From positions 3,427,501 through 3,491,500 of the forward strand of contig NZ_CP111085.1 of NCBI RefSeq assembly GCF_026278345.1: a DNA stretch of 64,000 bases, written 5' to 3'. The translations under genes were made by a program, and so were the position numbers. Shown here in pieces: positions 21,455 to 30,828 of the stretch. The notes under the pieces were generated by a model. That model saw only the letters and a program-made list of their open reading frames with translations. It ran no database searches and had not been told where the DNA came from. Every line of letters starts with the position of its first letter. The first letter of the stretch is position 1. Source of the DNA: Tellurirhabdus rosea (GTDB lineage Bacteria > Bacteroidota > Bacteroidia > Cytophagales > Spirosomataceae).

Positions 21455-22954
21455 TTACCGGGAAGACGAAAGCTCCGTGGAGAGGCTCTGCCGCCGTTTG
21501 GCTTCCCGTTCGGCGAGTTTGCCCTGTTTGACCAGTTCGAGGGTGCGGTGCAGCAGATAATCGCGGCCCTGCAGGATGTCGTCCAGCGTCCGGTCGACCG
21601 TAAAATCCGGCTCTACGGTGAACCCGTTGGCGTTTTTCGGATTGACGGCGTGAATGAGTTTCTTGAGCGGAATCCGGACCCGGATGCCCGAATTCGGCAG
21701 GGTTACGTACTGAAACTGCCCGGCAAAATCGCCCCAGTAGGCCCCGCCCGACGGCTCGCCGACAAACGTACCCAGCCCGGCGTCCAGCGTCTTGGCGAGT
21801 ACCGACGTCGTGGCCGAGTATGACGCCCCGTTGACCAGAAAATACAGGTTGCCCCGGTAGGCCAGTTCCTGCTGCGGTTTGCGCTTGGGCGGCGCGGGCC
21901 GTTCGCGGAAGCCGCCGGAAGGGTCTTTTTTGTAAAAAACCGGAAACAGCATCCACGTGAACGGATTCCAGGCTTTCACGTAGGCCGAACGTCCGCCCCG
22001 CTTGATGACGCCGGGCTCCATGAGCTGAAAGGGCTGGGGCATCCAGTAACTTAGCAATCGTACGGCGTTCAGAACCGTGCCGCCGCCGTTGTTGCGCACG
22101 TCGATCACCAGATTCTGCACGTTCTGGTCCTTTATTTCGGTAAACGCCTTCCGGAGCTGCCGGTTGTAGCGCAGCCCAAACCAGTCGCGGGACGAATTGG
22201 AAAAGGTCTCGATGCGCAGCACGGCCGTTCCGGGCAGGCTGTCGATTTTTCGCACGGCCAGATTCGGCAGGGTACTTTTCATCTCGCTGCGGTACCGGCG
22301 GACGGCGTAGCGGTGTAACTGCCCCGACGTGAGGCACGACACGGTGGCGTCGCGGACGGTGGTGTCGCCGGGCGTCCGGCAGGTGAGCGTAACGTAGGTC
22401 TGCGGCCCGTACCACCAGAGGTAATATACCGGAAAATAAACCAGGCTGCGGGTGCGGGCCCCGGCCGTCAGGTCGCCGTCGTTGCCGCCCCGGTGGTAGC
22501 GTTGCAGGGTTTCGTGGATGGCGGCAAACGGCTCGCCGTTGAGGGCCAGAATCTCGGTGCCGCGGCGGAGGCTGGTGTCGGCAGACAAATTATGGGAAAT
22601 GTAATACCGGCTGCCCACCTGCCGCACCTCGAAAGGAAAGTAGCGGTACGGCCGGATGATGTAATCCCGCGCGTGCATGACCGCCAGGTGCCCGTCTTTC
22701 AAAGACGCAATCAGCGGGACCACCTGACGCTGAAAAAAGTCGTGGTACGAAACGGGCGGAGCCGCCTGGTTGACCAGCGAATCGTACAGCCGCTCGTAGT
22801 TGGCCTGGGGCGCATAATGACCGATGCCCGGATAGAGTCTGTCCAGTTTTCGTTTCAAAAACTTCATGTCCGCCCGGGCTTTTTCGGGGGTCAGCGGCTG
22901 CGCACCGACGGAAAGCCAGCCCAACAGGCAAAGCGCCCAAATCAGAAATTTCAT
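21455..22954 (-). CDS. S41-family (tail-specific protease-like) exported peptidase
   Basis: The protein has 499 residues with a signal peptide ending in VGAQ (about 19). An N-terminal helical part (about 20-110) is followed by a domain with a PDZ-like strand ([12 protein letters not shown], about 130-145). A C-terminal S41 core (about 230-460) holds [11 protein letters not shown] and NGASYSATT, the latter with the presumed nucleophilic Ser, then VGEPSGG. It resembles the many Bacteroidota S41 proteins of unknown substrate rather than CtpA itself. The ATG at 22954 begins the signal peptide. It is separated by 121 bp from copA and is not obviously in an operon with it. Confidence 0.85.
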   Translation of the reverse strand: MKFLIWALCLLGWLSVGAQPLTPEKARADMKFLKRKLDRLYPGIGHYAPQANYERLYDSLVNQAAPPVSYHDFFQRQVVPLIASLKDGHLAVMHARDYIIRPYRYFPFEVRQVGSRYYISHNLSADTSLRRGTEILALNGEPFAAIHETLQRYHRGGNDGDLTAGARTRSLVYFPVYYLWWYGPQTYVTLTCRTPGDTTVRDATVSCLTSGQLHRYAVRRYRSEMKSTLPNLAVRKIDSLPGTAVLRIETFSNSSRDWFGLRYNRQLRKAFTEIKDQNVQNLVIDVRNNGGGTVLNAVRLLSYWMPQPFQLMEPGVIKRGGRSAYVKAWNPFTWMLFPVFYKKDPSGGFRERPAPPKRKPQQELAYRGNLYFLVNGASYSATTSVLAKTLDAGLGTFVGEPSGGAYWGDFAGQFQYVTLPNSGIRVRIPLKKLIHAVNPKNANGFTVEPDFTVDRTLDDILQGRDYLLHRTLELVKQGKLAEREAKRRQSLSTELSSSR

Positions 22955-23123
22955 TCCGGTATCAATTTCTAATTCAATATACATGTTTGGCAGCGGCTTT
23001 GCAACGAATAGGGGCGGTAGGTGTGTTACGTGTCAAAGCGGTGACAAGGCATTTGGCCGGAATACAACCCGTGAGAAACAAATAGTATTGAAAAAAGTTA
23101 GCAAAAGGATTACCCCCCAACCT

Positions 23124-25532
23124 ATGATGAAAGCCATTCTACTGATTTTCTGCAGCCTGCTGACGGGCATTCTGTCAGCGCGGGCGCAGGACAAACGGAC
23201 CGTCAGCGGCTACGTGAAAGACGCCGCCAACGGCGAGGGCCTGATCGGCGTTTCCGTTTACGGGAAAGAAGCCGCCACCGGTGCCGTAACCAACAATTAC
23301 GGATTCTACGCGATCACCGTGCCGCCCGGCACCTACAGCCTGATCTTCACCTTTGTCGGCTACCGGAAAGAAACCCGCACCGTCGATCTGACGATGCAGA
23401 ACGTGCGCCTGGACATGGAACTGCGCGAGGAAGGCCGCGACCTGCAGGAAGTGACCGTCTCGGCCCGGCGCGAGGACGACAATGTGAAAAGCATTGAAAT
23501 GAGCGTCAACAAGATCGAGATGAAGACCATCCAGCGCATTCCGGCGCTGCTCGGCGAAGTGGACGTGGTGCGGAGCATCCAGCTTCTGCCGGGCGTTTCG
23601 ACGGTGGGCGAGGGGGCTACGGGCTTCAACGTCCGCGGCGGGGCCATCGACCAGAATCTGGTGCTGCTCGACGAAGCGCCGGTCTACAATTCCTCGCACC
23701 TGTTCGGTTTTTTCTCGGTCTTCAATCCGGACGCGGTCAAGGATGTGAAACTGGTCAAGGGCGGCATTCCGTCGCTGTACGGCGGGCGGATCTCGTCGAT
23801 TCTGGATGTGCGGATGAAAGAAGGCAACGCCAAACGGCCGGAAGTGAACGGCGGCATCGGGGTCATTTTCAGCCGCCTGACCTACGAACGGCCCTTGTTC
23901 AAAGGCCGCGGGTCGTTCATCGTGGCGGGTCGCCGGTCCTACGCCGACGTGCTGGCCCGGCCGTTTCTGCGCGGCGACCTCAAAGGCACGCGCTTCTTTT
24001 TCTACGACTTTACGGCAAAAGCCAATTACCGGATCAACGACCGAAACACGGTTTTCCTGTCGGGCTACCTCGGCCGCGACGTGTTTGGAGCCGACTTTGG
24101 ATTTAACTGGGGAAACGCGACGACTTCCCTGCGCTGGAACCACGTGTTTTCGGACAAACTGTTTCTGAACACGACCGCCTTCTACAGCAATTACGATTAC
24201 CTGCTCGATTCGGACCTGCGCCGCACCGATACCCGGGATTATTTCCGCTGGAAATCCCGCATCAAGAACTACAGCGTCAAACCGGATTTTACGTATTTTC
24301 TGAAAAACAACACCCTGACCTTCGGCGGACAGGCGCTGCTCTACGAATTTGAACCCGGAACGGCCACGGCGGCGACGGGCGGCGTGGAGCGGTCGTTCGG
24401 ACTGGAACGCAAATATGCCCTGGAAAGCGCCCTTTACGTCGGCAACGAACAGCAGGTGTCGCGGCGGCTGCAGCTCCAGTACGGACTGCGGTATTCCTTT
24501 TACAACTACATCGGTTCGGGCGTGGCGTACACGTTTTTCACCAACGAAACGCCCGGCCAGCGCCGCGACGTGATTCCGGGCCTGACGCAGCGATACGGCC
24601 GGGGCGAGACAATCCAGACCTACGGAAACTGGGAGCCGCGTTTTTCGGCCAAACTGGACCTGGGAGCCCTGAGTTCCCTGAAACTGAGCTACAACCGGCT
24701 GGCGCAGTACATCCACCTGGTGTCCAATACCACCGCCTCGACCCCGCTCGACGTCTGGACGCCTTCGACCAACAACATCAAACCGCAGATTGCCGACCAG
24801 GTCGCGGGGGGATATTTCCGGAACTTCGGCCGGACCGGCACCGAGTATGAAGCGTCGGTAGAGGTGTATTACAAATGGCTGCAAAATCAGATTGATTACA
24901 TCGACGGGGCCGATCTGCTCCTGAATCCGCTGCTGGAAGGCGAACTGCTCAACGGCCGGGGCCGCGCCTACGGATCGGAGTTTTTCCTCAAAAAGAACAA
25001 AGGAACCCTCACGGGCTGGGTCAGCTACACGCTGGCCAGAACCGAACGACTCGTGGAAGGCATCAACAACGACCGCTGGTTTCCGACCCGCTTCGACCGG
25101 CGGCACGTCCTCAACCTCGTGGCCCTCTACGACCTCAACAAACGCTGGAGCTTCTCGGGTACGTTCTCGCTGTCGAGCGGCACGCCGGGCACTTTCCCGA
25201 CCAACGGCTACACTTTTCAGGGCTGGCTGGTGCCGCATAATGCCGAAAATGCCCGCAACAACTACCGGATTCCGCCCTACCACCGCCTCGACCTGTCGGC
25301 AACGCTGCAGGGGCGCAAACGGCCGGGCAAAAAGAAGGAAGACAACTGGGTTTTCTCGCTGTACAACGTCTACAACCGCCGCAATCCGTTCTCGGTCTTT
25401 TTCCAGCAGGCCGACGACCGCCGGACGGTCAACGTAAACGGCGAGCAGGTACAGATTCCGCAGGCGGAAGCCATCCGGTACTCCATCTTCGCCAGCGTGA
25501 TTCCGTCGGTGACGTATAATTTCAAGTTTTAA
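23124..25532 (+). CDS. TonB-dependent receptor with carboxypeptidase-regulatory domain (DUF4249-linked)
   Basis: This outer-membrane importer of about 803 residues has a signal peptide ending in ARAQ (about 20) and a carboxypeptidase-regulatory domain (about 24-110, with YSLIFTFVGYRKETR). The plug (about 115-240) carries the GFNVRGGAIDQNLVLLDEAPVYN segment in shortened TonB-receptor style, and a barrel ends in VTYNFKF with terminal Phe. The ATG at 23124 is directly followed by a second Met codon. A DUF4249 lipoprotein gene follows after 80 bp, the usual receptor/lipoprotein pairing of Cytophagales. TTTG at 23052 and TAGTATTG at 23083-23090 are weak promoter candidates with a long spacer. Confidence 0.9.
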   Translation: MMKAILLIFCSLLTGILSARAQDKRTVSGYVKDAANGEGLIGVSVYGKEAATGAVTNNYGFYAITVPPGTYSLIFTFVGYRKETRTVDLTMQNVRLDMELREEGRDLQEVTVSARREDDNVKSIEMSVNKIEMKTIQRIPALLGEVDVVRSIQLLPGVSTVGEGATGFNVRGGAIDQNLVLLDEAPVYNSSHLFGFFSVFNPDAVKDVKLVKGGIPSLYGGRISSILDVRMKEGNAKRPEVNGGIGVIFSRLTYERPLFKGRGSFIVAGRRSYADVLARPFLRGDLKGTRFFFYDFTAKANYRINDRNTVFLSGYLGRDVFGADFGFNWGNATTSLRWNHVFSDKLFLNTTAFYSNYDYLLDSDLRRTDTRDYFRWKSRIKNYSVKPDFTYFLKNNTLTFGGQALLYEFEPGTATAATGGVERSFGLERKYALESALYVGNEQQVSRRLQLQYGLRYSFYNYIGSGVAYTFFTNETPGQRRDVIPGLTQRYGRGETIQTYGNWEPRFSAKLDLGALSSLKLSYNRLAQYIHLVSNTTASTPLDVWTPSTNNIKPQIADQVAGGYFRNFGRTGTEYEASVEVYYKWLQNQIDYIDGADLLLNPLLEGELLNGRGRAYGSEFFLKKNKGTLTGWVSYTLARTERLVEGINNDRWFPTRFDRRHVLNLVALYDLNKRWSFSGTFSLSSGTPGTFPTNGYTFQGWLVPHNAENARNNYRIPPYHRLDLSATLQGRKRPGKKKEDNWVFSLYNVYNRRNPFSVFFQQADDRRTVNVNGEQVQIPQAEAIRYSIFASVIPSVTYNFKF

Positions 25533-25612
25533 CCATCGTATCGCGGAAGAAAGACGGGTGAAGCGTTTTTCACAACGGCCCTTCGCGCCGCGAGACTGCC
25601 TATTTTTCAGAC

Positions 25613-26509
25613 ATGAGAAGCCTCAACATATTCCTCCTTTTTCTCCTTGTTGCGCTCACGGCCTGCGAGGAAAAAATTGACATCAGCCTCGACGAAGGCC
25701 CGTCCCAACTCGCCGTAGACGGCTGGGTGACCAACCAGCGCGGCCCGCAGACCATCCGCCTGACCCGGACGGCCGGCTACTTCAACGCCGGATTGCCGCC
25801 TGCCGCCACCGGGGCCACCGTGACCGTCACCGACGACCGGGGCAAGGTCTACGCCTTCACCGACGGCAAGAACGACGGCAATTACGTCTGGACCCCGACA
25901 AAAACGGATTCCGTTTTCGGGCAGGTCGGGCGGACCTATACGCTGAACATTGCCTTTTCCGGCGAAACCTACCGGGCCGTGTCGGCCATGCGCCCCGTTC
26001 CGGCCGTCGATTCGGTGACTTTTGTGAAACAGAAACTGACGCCGGTGTCTTCAGAAGAAGGCTATCTGGCCGAATTTTACGCGACTGATCTTCCGAACTC
26101 GCCGGATTTCTACTGGATCAGGGCGTACCAGAACGGCAAGCGCCTCGACCGGACCATAGACGTGTCGGTTTCCTTCAACGGCGCTTTTACCGTCAACGGG
26201 GCTGACACGGACGGGCTGCTCTTCATCCGGCCCATACGTCAGGCCATCAATCCCGAGAAACTGTACCAGGAATCCGATTCGGTGCGGGTAGAGGTGCTGT
26301 CCATCACGGCCGATGCGTTCAACTTTTTCCAACAGCTGAGCACCCAGATCAACAACGGCGGCCTGTTTGCTTCGCCGCCCGCCAACGTGCCGACCAACGT
26401 GCTGAACACCCGGACGGCGGGCCCCAAAGCGGTCGGTTTCTTCGGCGTTTCGGCTGTGGGCAGCAAAACCGTTAAGGTCGATAAGGCTACGATTCGGCCG
26501 AAGTCCTGA
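25613..26509 (+). CDS. DUF4249-family lipoprotein, partner of the upstream receptor
   Basis: This is a 298-residue lipoprotein with a lipobox ALTAC (Cys18), then the DUF4249 pattern: an LAVDGWVTNQRGPQTIRLTRT segment near the start followed by TGATVTVTDDRGKVY. Proteins of this family are encoded next to TonB receptors and probably sit on the outer membrane as accessory binding proteins, but none has a clear function that I can cite. It is 80 bp downstream of the receptor and on the same strand. A 14-bp hairpin follows at 26517-26549. Confidence 0.85.
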   Translation: MRSLNIFLLFLLVALTACEEKIDISLDEGPSQLAVDGWVTNQRGPQTIRLTRTAGYFNAGLPPAATGATVTVTDDRGKVYAFTDGKNDGNYVWTPTKTDSVFGQVGRTYTLNIAFSGETYRAVSAMRPVPAVDSVTFVKQKLTPVSSEEGYLAEFYATDLPNSPDFYWIRAYQNGKRLDRTIDVSVSFNGAFTVNGADTDGLLFIRPIRQAINPEKLYQESDSVRVEVLSITADAFNFFQQLSTQINNGGLFASPPANVPTNVLNTRTAGPKAVGFFGVSAVGSKTVKVDKATIRPKS

Positions 26510-26516
26510 GTTTGTC

Positions 26517-26549
26517 CCGTTCGGCCGCAATTGGCTTGCGGCCGAACGG
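26517..26549. terminator. GC-rich hairpin between converging genes
   Basis: A perfect 14-bp stem (26517-26530 with 26536-26549) with loop TTGGC lies between the DUF4249 gene and the minus-strand barrel gene. No strong T-run follows on either strand, so it may be a processing or stabilising hairpin rather than a classic terminator. Confidence 0.65.
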
Positions 26550-26584
26550 TCTCATCCGGGTACGGCAGGCACGGCCGTCCTGCT

Positions 26585-28636
26585 TCAAAACCGCCACCGC
26601 AACTGCACTTTCACCTCCGTCTTGTGCGGCTTGCTGATTTCGTCCAGGTCCGAGCCGATGGAATCGGCCTGCCGGGCGTCGGTGCGGGCCCAGCGCAGCC
26701 AGAGGTCGGCGTGGCGGTTGAGGGTATACTGCACCAGCAGGTAATGCCGCCAGCCCCGGTTGTAGTAGGCCGGAATGGAAAAAGCGTACAGCACGTCGCG
26801 TTCGTAGAGGTACTGGCGGCTGTCCCAGTCGTCGGTGCGGAACCACGCCAGTCGTCCGCTGAGCGAAAGCCGCCCAAAATCGGCCGTGGCATCCTGCGCA
26901 ACGACCAGTCCCTGGCTGCCCGGCTGCCCCCGATACCGAAAACCGCCGCCCTGAACCCGCGTCCGGACCGACAGAATCCGGGTTGGGTTGTATTCCGCAT
27001 TCAGCACCAGACTGTTCCGGCGCGTGCGGACCACCTGCACCGGTTTAGTGCCGGGCAGATTCTTTTCCTTGAATTCCTGCCGGAAAATAGCGTTCAGGGT
27101 CCATTTTTTGGTCGGGGTCCAGGTCGTTTGCAGGAGATAATCCCGGCCGCCTGAGGGCTTATCGACCAGATACCGCAGCCACGGGAAGCGAAACTGGTCG
27201 AGGTAGGCTCCTACGGTCAGGCGGCGGTAGACCACGTACCGGGCACCGGCATAAAGTCCCGTTTCGTTGATGGTGCGCGACCCTTCGGAGAAGCCGTTGG
27301 CGTAAAAACTGTGAAAATTCCGGTCGAAATGCCGGTAGAGGAGCGTGGCATCCAGCCGTTTGGTAAGGCTGGCAATGGCTCCGCTGACGACGCCCAGTCC
27401 ACCGCTGCCGGTTCGGGAGCCGCTGCTGTAGGCCAGTTCGCCGAAAAAATTGACGTTGCGCCAGACGTAGGAGCCGTGCAGTCCGGCCAGCCGGTTTTGT
27501 TTTCCCGAAAATTCAAACTGATTATAAGCCGCGTTCCGGCGCTGGAGGGCCTTGTCGAAGGTCGTTTGCAGAAAGGTGGCGCCCAGTTGAAAGCGATCCG
27601 TCTGATACTGGAGGTGCGCCCCCACATTCTGTTCGCGCAGACTCGCCCGGTCGTCCAGTTCGGAAGCGGTGCGGTGCAGTCCGGAAGTTTGCAGTGAACT
27701 GACGGTCGGTTCCTCGCCCGCCACGATGTTGGCATCCCGGCGATTGCGGGCGGCCAGCAGGGTCAGATGGAGCTTTTTGGTCAGTTCGTAGGTGGCCGTA
27801 ATGCCGCGCAGGTAGCCGTATTCGGTTACCGACGCGTAAGGCCGGGCTCCCAGCGTCGGGCGGCGCACCCCGGCGACAGGCTCCGACCCTTTTCCGAGAA
27901 AAAATCCCGCCGACAGCACCAGCCCCTGACCCGCCTGCACCTGAAAATCGCCCACCGTGATGTTTTTCCAGCGGCCCCGGTTCTGGACCTGCGCGTGGAA
28001 CGACAGAAAATTGACGCCGTAATAGTACCGCCCCGGCTGCCAGCGGAAGGGCTCGCCGGGATCCTGTTCGGCCGTCAGACCGAAACTGAACCGGCGCGGG
28101 CGGCTGTAGCGATACCGCAGGAACCATTGCGGCGGGTCGCCCAGATAGCGGCGGGGCAGGTTGCCTTTGGTGTCCGGTTCGGCGGGCGAAAAGCCTTTCT
28201 GTTGCTCCAGCACCCGCTCCATCCGCAGGGTCAGGTAGTGGTCCGTGGGATTGCGGAGGGAGCGGACGCGGCTGTCTACCGTCACAAAAGGCAGCAGGCG
28301 GCGCACCGTCGGCAGGTCGAAGTCGGGAAGGACCTGTAGTTCGTAGACGGAGAGAAACGGGCCTAATTCCTGCCGATAGGCGAAGAAATGGTTAAGCTGC
28401 TTCTCCGTGAGGAGGTTCGTTGCCGCCAGCTCTTCACGCGTGACGGCGTTGAGGTCCAGCGGATTGGCGTACAGTTGAAACAGGTTGTCGAAAACGACCT
28501 GCACGTCCACGCCCTCGGTCTGCACCGGCACGAGTTCCTGGATGAAGCGGTTGAGATCGGCCTCCCGCTGGCGAACCGGCTGAGCGGTCGCCACGACGGG
28601 CCATACGAGAATCGAAAAAAGGAAGAAACGAAACAC
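26585..28636 (-). CDS. Helix-hairpin-helix protein with predicted outer-membrane barrel
   Basis: This 683-residue protein has a signal peptide ending in ATAQ (about 19) and an N-terminal soluble region (about 25-115) with ComEA-like helix-hairpin-helix motifs. The segments DLNAVTREELAATNLLTEKQ and the following LSVYELQVLPDFDLPTV are built like DNA-binding HhH repeats. The remaining 560 residues are alternating aromatic strands ending in LRWRF with terminal Phe, as in an outer-membrane barrel. An HhH domain facing the periplasm below a barrel suggests a role in DNA uptake or DNA binding at the outer membrane, but this is inference. The start is GTG at 28636. Two palindromic elements lie just upstream. 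Confidence 0.75.
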   Translation of the reverse strand: MFRFFLFSILVWPVVATAQPVRQREADLNRFIQELVPVQTEGVDVQVVFDNLFQLYANPLDLNAVTREELAATNLLTEKQLNHFFAYRQELGPFLSVYELQVLPDFDLPTVRRLLPFVTVDSRVRSLRNPTDHYLTLRMERVLEQQKGFSPAEPDTKGNLPRRYLGDPPQWFLRYRYSRPRRFSFGLTAEQDPGEPFRWQPGRYYYGVNFLSFHAQVQNRGRWKNITVGDFQVQAGQGLVLSAGFFLGKGSEPVAGVRRPTLGARPYASVTEYGYLRGITATYELTKKLHLTLLAARNRRDANIVAGEEPTVSSLQTSGLHRTASELDDRASLREQNVGAHLQYQTDRFQLGATFLQTTFDKALQRRNAAYNQFEFSGKQNRLAGLHGSYVWRNVNFFGELAYSSGSRTGSGGLGVVSGAIASLTKRLDATLLYRHFDRNFHSFYANGFSEGSRTINETGLYAGARYVVYRRLTVGAYLDQFRFPWLRYLVDKPSGGRDYLLQTTWTPTKKWTLNAIFRQEFKEKNLPGTKPVQVVRTRRNSLVLNAEYNPTRILSVRTRVQGGGFRYRGQPGSQGLVVAQDATADFGRLSLSGRLAWFRTDDWDSRQYLYERDVLYAFSIPAYYNRGWRHYLLVQYTLNRHADLWLRWARTDARQADSIGSDLDEISKPHKTEVKVQLRWRF

Positions 28637-28638
28637 AG

Positions 28639-28667
28639 GTCTAACGGATGGGGGATATCCGTTAGAC
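28639..28667. promoter_or_regulatory. 11-bp inverted repeat immediately upstream of the HhH-barrel gene
   Basis: Perfect 11-bp arms (28639-28649 and 28657-28667) with a 7-nt spacer start 3 bp upstream of the GTG codon on the minus strand. In mRNA this would form a hairpin next to the ribosome binding region; as DNA it could be a repressor site. Confidence 0.5.
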
Positions 28668-28698
28668 GAATGAATTTACGGGAAGCAACCGCAGCGGA

Positions 28699-28714
28699 CT
28701 GCAAAATTTTGCAG
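28699..28714. promoter_or_regulatory. 16-bp perfect palindrome
   Basis: CTGCAAAATTTTGCAG is a perfect 16-bp palindrome in the 95-bp gap between the 409-residue gene and the HhH-barrel gene. With no loop it cannot make an RNA hairpin, so a DNA-binding dimer site is the simplest reading. No regulator gene is adjacent. Confidence 0.45.
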
Positions 28715-28731
28715 CGCTGCCCCACCGGCCC

Positions 28732-29961
28732 TTAAACGGCAAACCGCCGCCGCAGAATCTCGATCAGGGCCGCCACTTCGTCGCTGCTCATATCCCACAT
28801 GTACTGGGCGGCGTAGCGGTACGAAATCAGGTCGCGGGCCTGTTCGTATGTGGAAGCCCGGTCCAGTTCTTCGATGGCCTGGTTGTACGAACCGGCGTTG
28901 CCGTTGAACAACTGGTTGATGAACATAAACTTCTGGTTCAGCGAAATGCTTTTGGACAGGCTCTCGATAGGCGCGCGGTAGAATTTTTCGCCAATCGTCG
29001 GCGGGGCGTCGGTCCGGGGCGGCTCGGGCGATTCGGCCACCGTCGAGGGAACGTGAAAATCGTGGCGGGTTTCCAGACCAGTGGCTGGTCCGGCGCCGAA
29101 CGACGGGGCCGAAGGCTCTTCGGCGTGGCCGTTCTCAATAAAATGAACCGAACCGTTGGTGACCGGCGCTGCGGGAGCGGGCGGCGTGAGCGGGGCAGGC
29201 TCCGGTTCCAGCGCGGGAGTCGGCGTCGGGCGGGCTTCGGCTTCCGGCGCGGCCGGCGTGTCGAGGTCCAGTTCGAAAAAGGAACGGCTGGCCGGGTTGG
29301 CGGGCTGCTGCGGCGTGTGCGGATCGTACGGAACCTTGCGCAGCAGAATGGCCGGATCGAGCGGGGCTTTTTCGGAAAACAGCGCGATGTACTTATCCGG
29401 CTTTTCCAGTTCGCGGCCACGCTGCGTCAGGATTTCATCCAGCAGGTTCAGGGCGTGGTTGACGTAAATAAACTCTTTGCCTTTCATCCGCTCTTCCAGT
29501 ACCTGCGGCACGAACTTATTGATTTGGGTGTAGCGCGTCAGTTGTTTGGCGGCTTCGGCCGAAAACTGAAAATCGGGCTGGTTGCGCAGGGCTTCGTCGA
29601 AGTAATGATGCGGGTCAAAAAGCAGCGTCAGGGTGCGCTTGACAGCTTCGGCCAGCAGGGGTTCCAGATGCTCCCGGCGAACCGAGATATGCTGGGAAAC
29701 GGTATTCATGAACGCCTGAAGCGCATGCCGGACCTCAGGGTTTTCAAAGTCGAAATAAGGACTGCGGAATTTCTCGGCGTCGGCTTTCCATTTGTCGTAT
29801 AAAGCGCTGACAACAAACAGATTGACCTGCCCGATTGGGGATAGCCGCAGCAGTTCAGCACCTGAAATGATCGTGTGATTGGCAAAGAAGTCCCCGGCCA
29901 GACGACGGGCGTATGTCTTGCTGTATTCGGTCAGAGAAGATGTGTTGAATTTGGTCGACAT
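28732..29961 (-). CDS. Conserved-looking protein of unknown function with Pro/Ala-rich linker
   Basis: I do not recognise a named family. The 409 residues have no signal peptide or membrane segment, so a cytoplasmic location is predicted. An N-terminal helical domain (about 1-215) is joined by a long Pro/Ala/Glu-rich linker (about 225-315) to a C-terminal helical domain (about 325-409) that begins PIESLSKSISLNQKFMFINQ. This C-terminal pattern resembles hypothetical proteins I have seen in other Bacteroidota. The gene diverges from thymidine kinase. An inverted repeat lies 7-29 bp upstream of its start. Good codon use and the clear domain/linker/domain layout support a real gene. Confidence 0.7.
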   Translation of the reverse strand: MSTKFNTSSLTEYSKTYARRLAGDFFANHTIISGAELLRLSPIGQVNLFVVSALYDKWKADAEKFRSPYFDFENPEVRHALQAFMNTVSQHISVRREHLEPLLAEAVKRTLTLLFDPHHYFDEALRNQPDFQFSAEAAKQLTRYTQINKFVPQVLEERMKGKEFIYVNHALNLLDEILTQRGRELEKPDKYIALFSEKAPLDPAILLRKVPYDPHTPQQPANPASRSFFELDLDTPAAPEAEARPTPTPALEPEPAPLTPPAPAAPVTNGSVHFIENGHAEEPSAPSFGAGPATGLETRHDFHVPSTVAESPEPPRTDAPPTIGEKFYRAPIESLSKSISLNQKFMFINQLFNGNAGSYNQAIEELDRASTYEQARDLISYRYAAQYMWDMSSDEVAALIEILRRRFAV

Positions 29962-29967
29962 GTCAAA

Positions 29968-29990
29968 ATATCTTTGCTTTGTAAAGATAT
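29968..29990. promoter_or_regulatory. Inverted repeat in the divergent promoter region of the 409-aa gene and tdk
   Basis: ATATCTTT (29968-29975) and AAAGATAT (29983-29990) form perfect 8-bp arms with a 7-nt spacer. The plus strand reads TATCTTTG at 29969-29976, an exact -7 consensus that could serve thymidine kinase with a 140-nt leader. The repeat is close enough to the minus start codon to control that gene too. Confidence 0.45.
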
Positions 29991-30119
29991 AGTTTTCGCG
30001 GCGAATCCTGTCGGAGGGGTCTAAATTTATCCGGCAGGCCCAGTTTTTGTCAATAACAACAAAAATGCCAGCGTGCGCTAATCTCAGCCTAGTTTTCGAG
30101 TAAAGAACGACACCAGCGT

Positions 30120-30746
30120 ATGTTTATTGAACCAAGCCGTCGGCCGGAACCGCCTCACCTGCGGACCGGGTGGATAGAAGTGATTTGTGGATCGATGTTC
30201 TCGGGCAAAACCGAAGAGCTGATCCGACGGCTCAACCGCGCCCTCATCGCCCGTCTGTCGGTGCGGATTTTCAAACCGGCCGTCGATACCCGTTACCACG
30301 AAAAGCACATTGTTTCGCACAACGCCAACACGGTCGAATCCATACCCGTCCGCTCGGCGCACGAGATTCTGGAGCTGGCCGGCGATTGTGAGGTTGTGGG
30401 CATCGACGAGGCTCAGTTTTTTGGCGATAAAGAAATTGTGGAGGTCTGCAACCGGCTCGCCAACGAGGGCAAACGGGTCATTCTGGCCGGGCTGGATATG
30501 GATTTTGAAGGAAATCCGTTTGGCTGCATGCCGCAGCTGATGGCGATTGCCGAATACGTAACCAAAGTCCACGCCATCTGCGTGGTCTGCGGCGATATTG
30601 CCAGCTATTCCTACCGACTTGTGCCCTCCCGGGAAAAGGTTCTGCTTGGCGAAACCGACAGTTACGAAGCCCGCTGCCGCAACTGCTTTCAGCTCGGCGA
30701 ACGGGCCGGGAAACGGGAGTGGGTGTACGAAAAGCAGCCTGAGTAA
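30120..30746 (+). CDS. tdk: Thymidine kinase, type II
   Basis: This cytosolic enzyme phosphorylates thymidine to dTMP with ATP in nucleotide salvage. The 208 residues have the P-loop GSMFSGKT (24-31), the DEAQ motif (96-99) with catalytic Glu97, the lasso region with [11 protein letters not shown], and zinc ligands Cys154, Cys157, Cys186 and Cys189. Length and motifs match bacterial type II enzymes. A terminator follows at 30763-30800, and the gene diverges from the unknown 409-residue protein. Confidence 0.97.
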   Translation: MFIEPSRRPEPPHLRTGWIEVICGSMFSGKTEELIRRLNRALIARLSVRIFKPAVDTRYHEKHIVSHNANTVESIPVRSAHEILELAGDCEVVGIDEAQFFGDKEIVEVCNRLANEGKRVILAGLDMDFEGNPFGCMPQLMAIAEYVTKVHAICVVCGDIASYSYRLVPSREKVLLGETDSYEARCRNCFQLGERAGKREWVYEKQPE

Positions 30747-30762
30747 AAGTCCTGGCTTCGAT

Positions 30763-30800
30763 AAAAAAGCCCCGCACCCGTTCTCGGATGCGGGGCTTTT
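30763..30800. terminator. Bidirectional terminator between tdk and uvrA
   Basis: A GC-rich stem with one mismatch (arms about 30763-30780 and 30785-30800), flanked by an A-run on the left and a T-run on the right, lies between two converging genes. It can end both transcripts. Confidence 0.88.
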
Positions 30801-30828
30801 GACACTTGCGCCAAAGGCCGCAGAGACA

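Noticed and set aside
23175-25283. Long minus-strand open frame opposite the TonB receptor
   Set aside because: Antisense shadow of a receptor with signal peptide, plug and terminal Phe.
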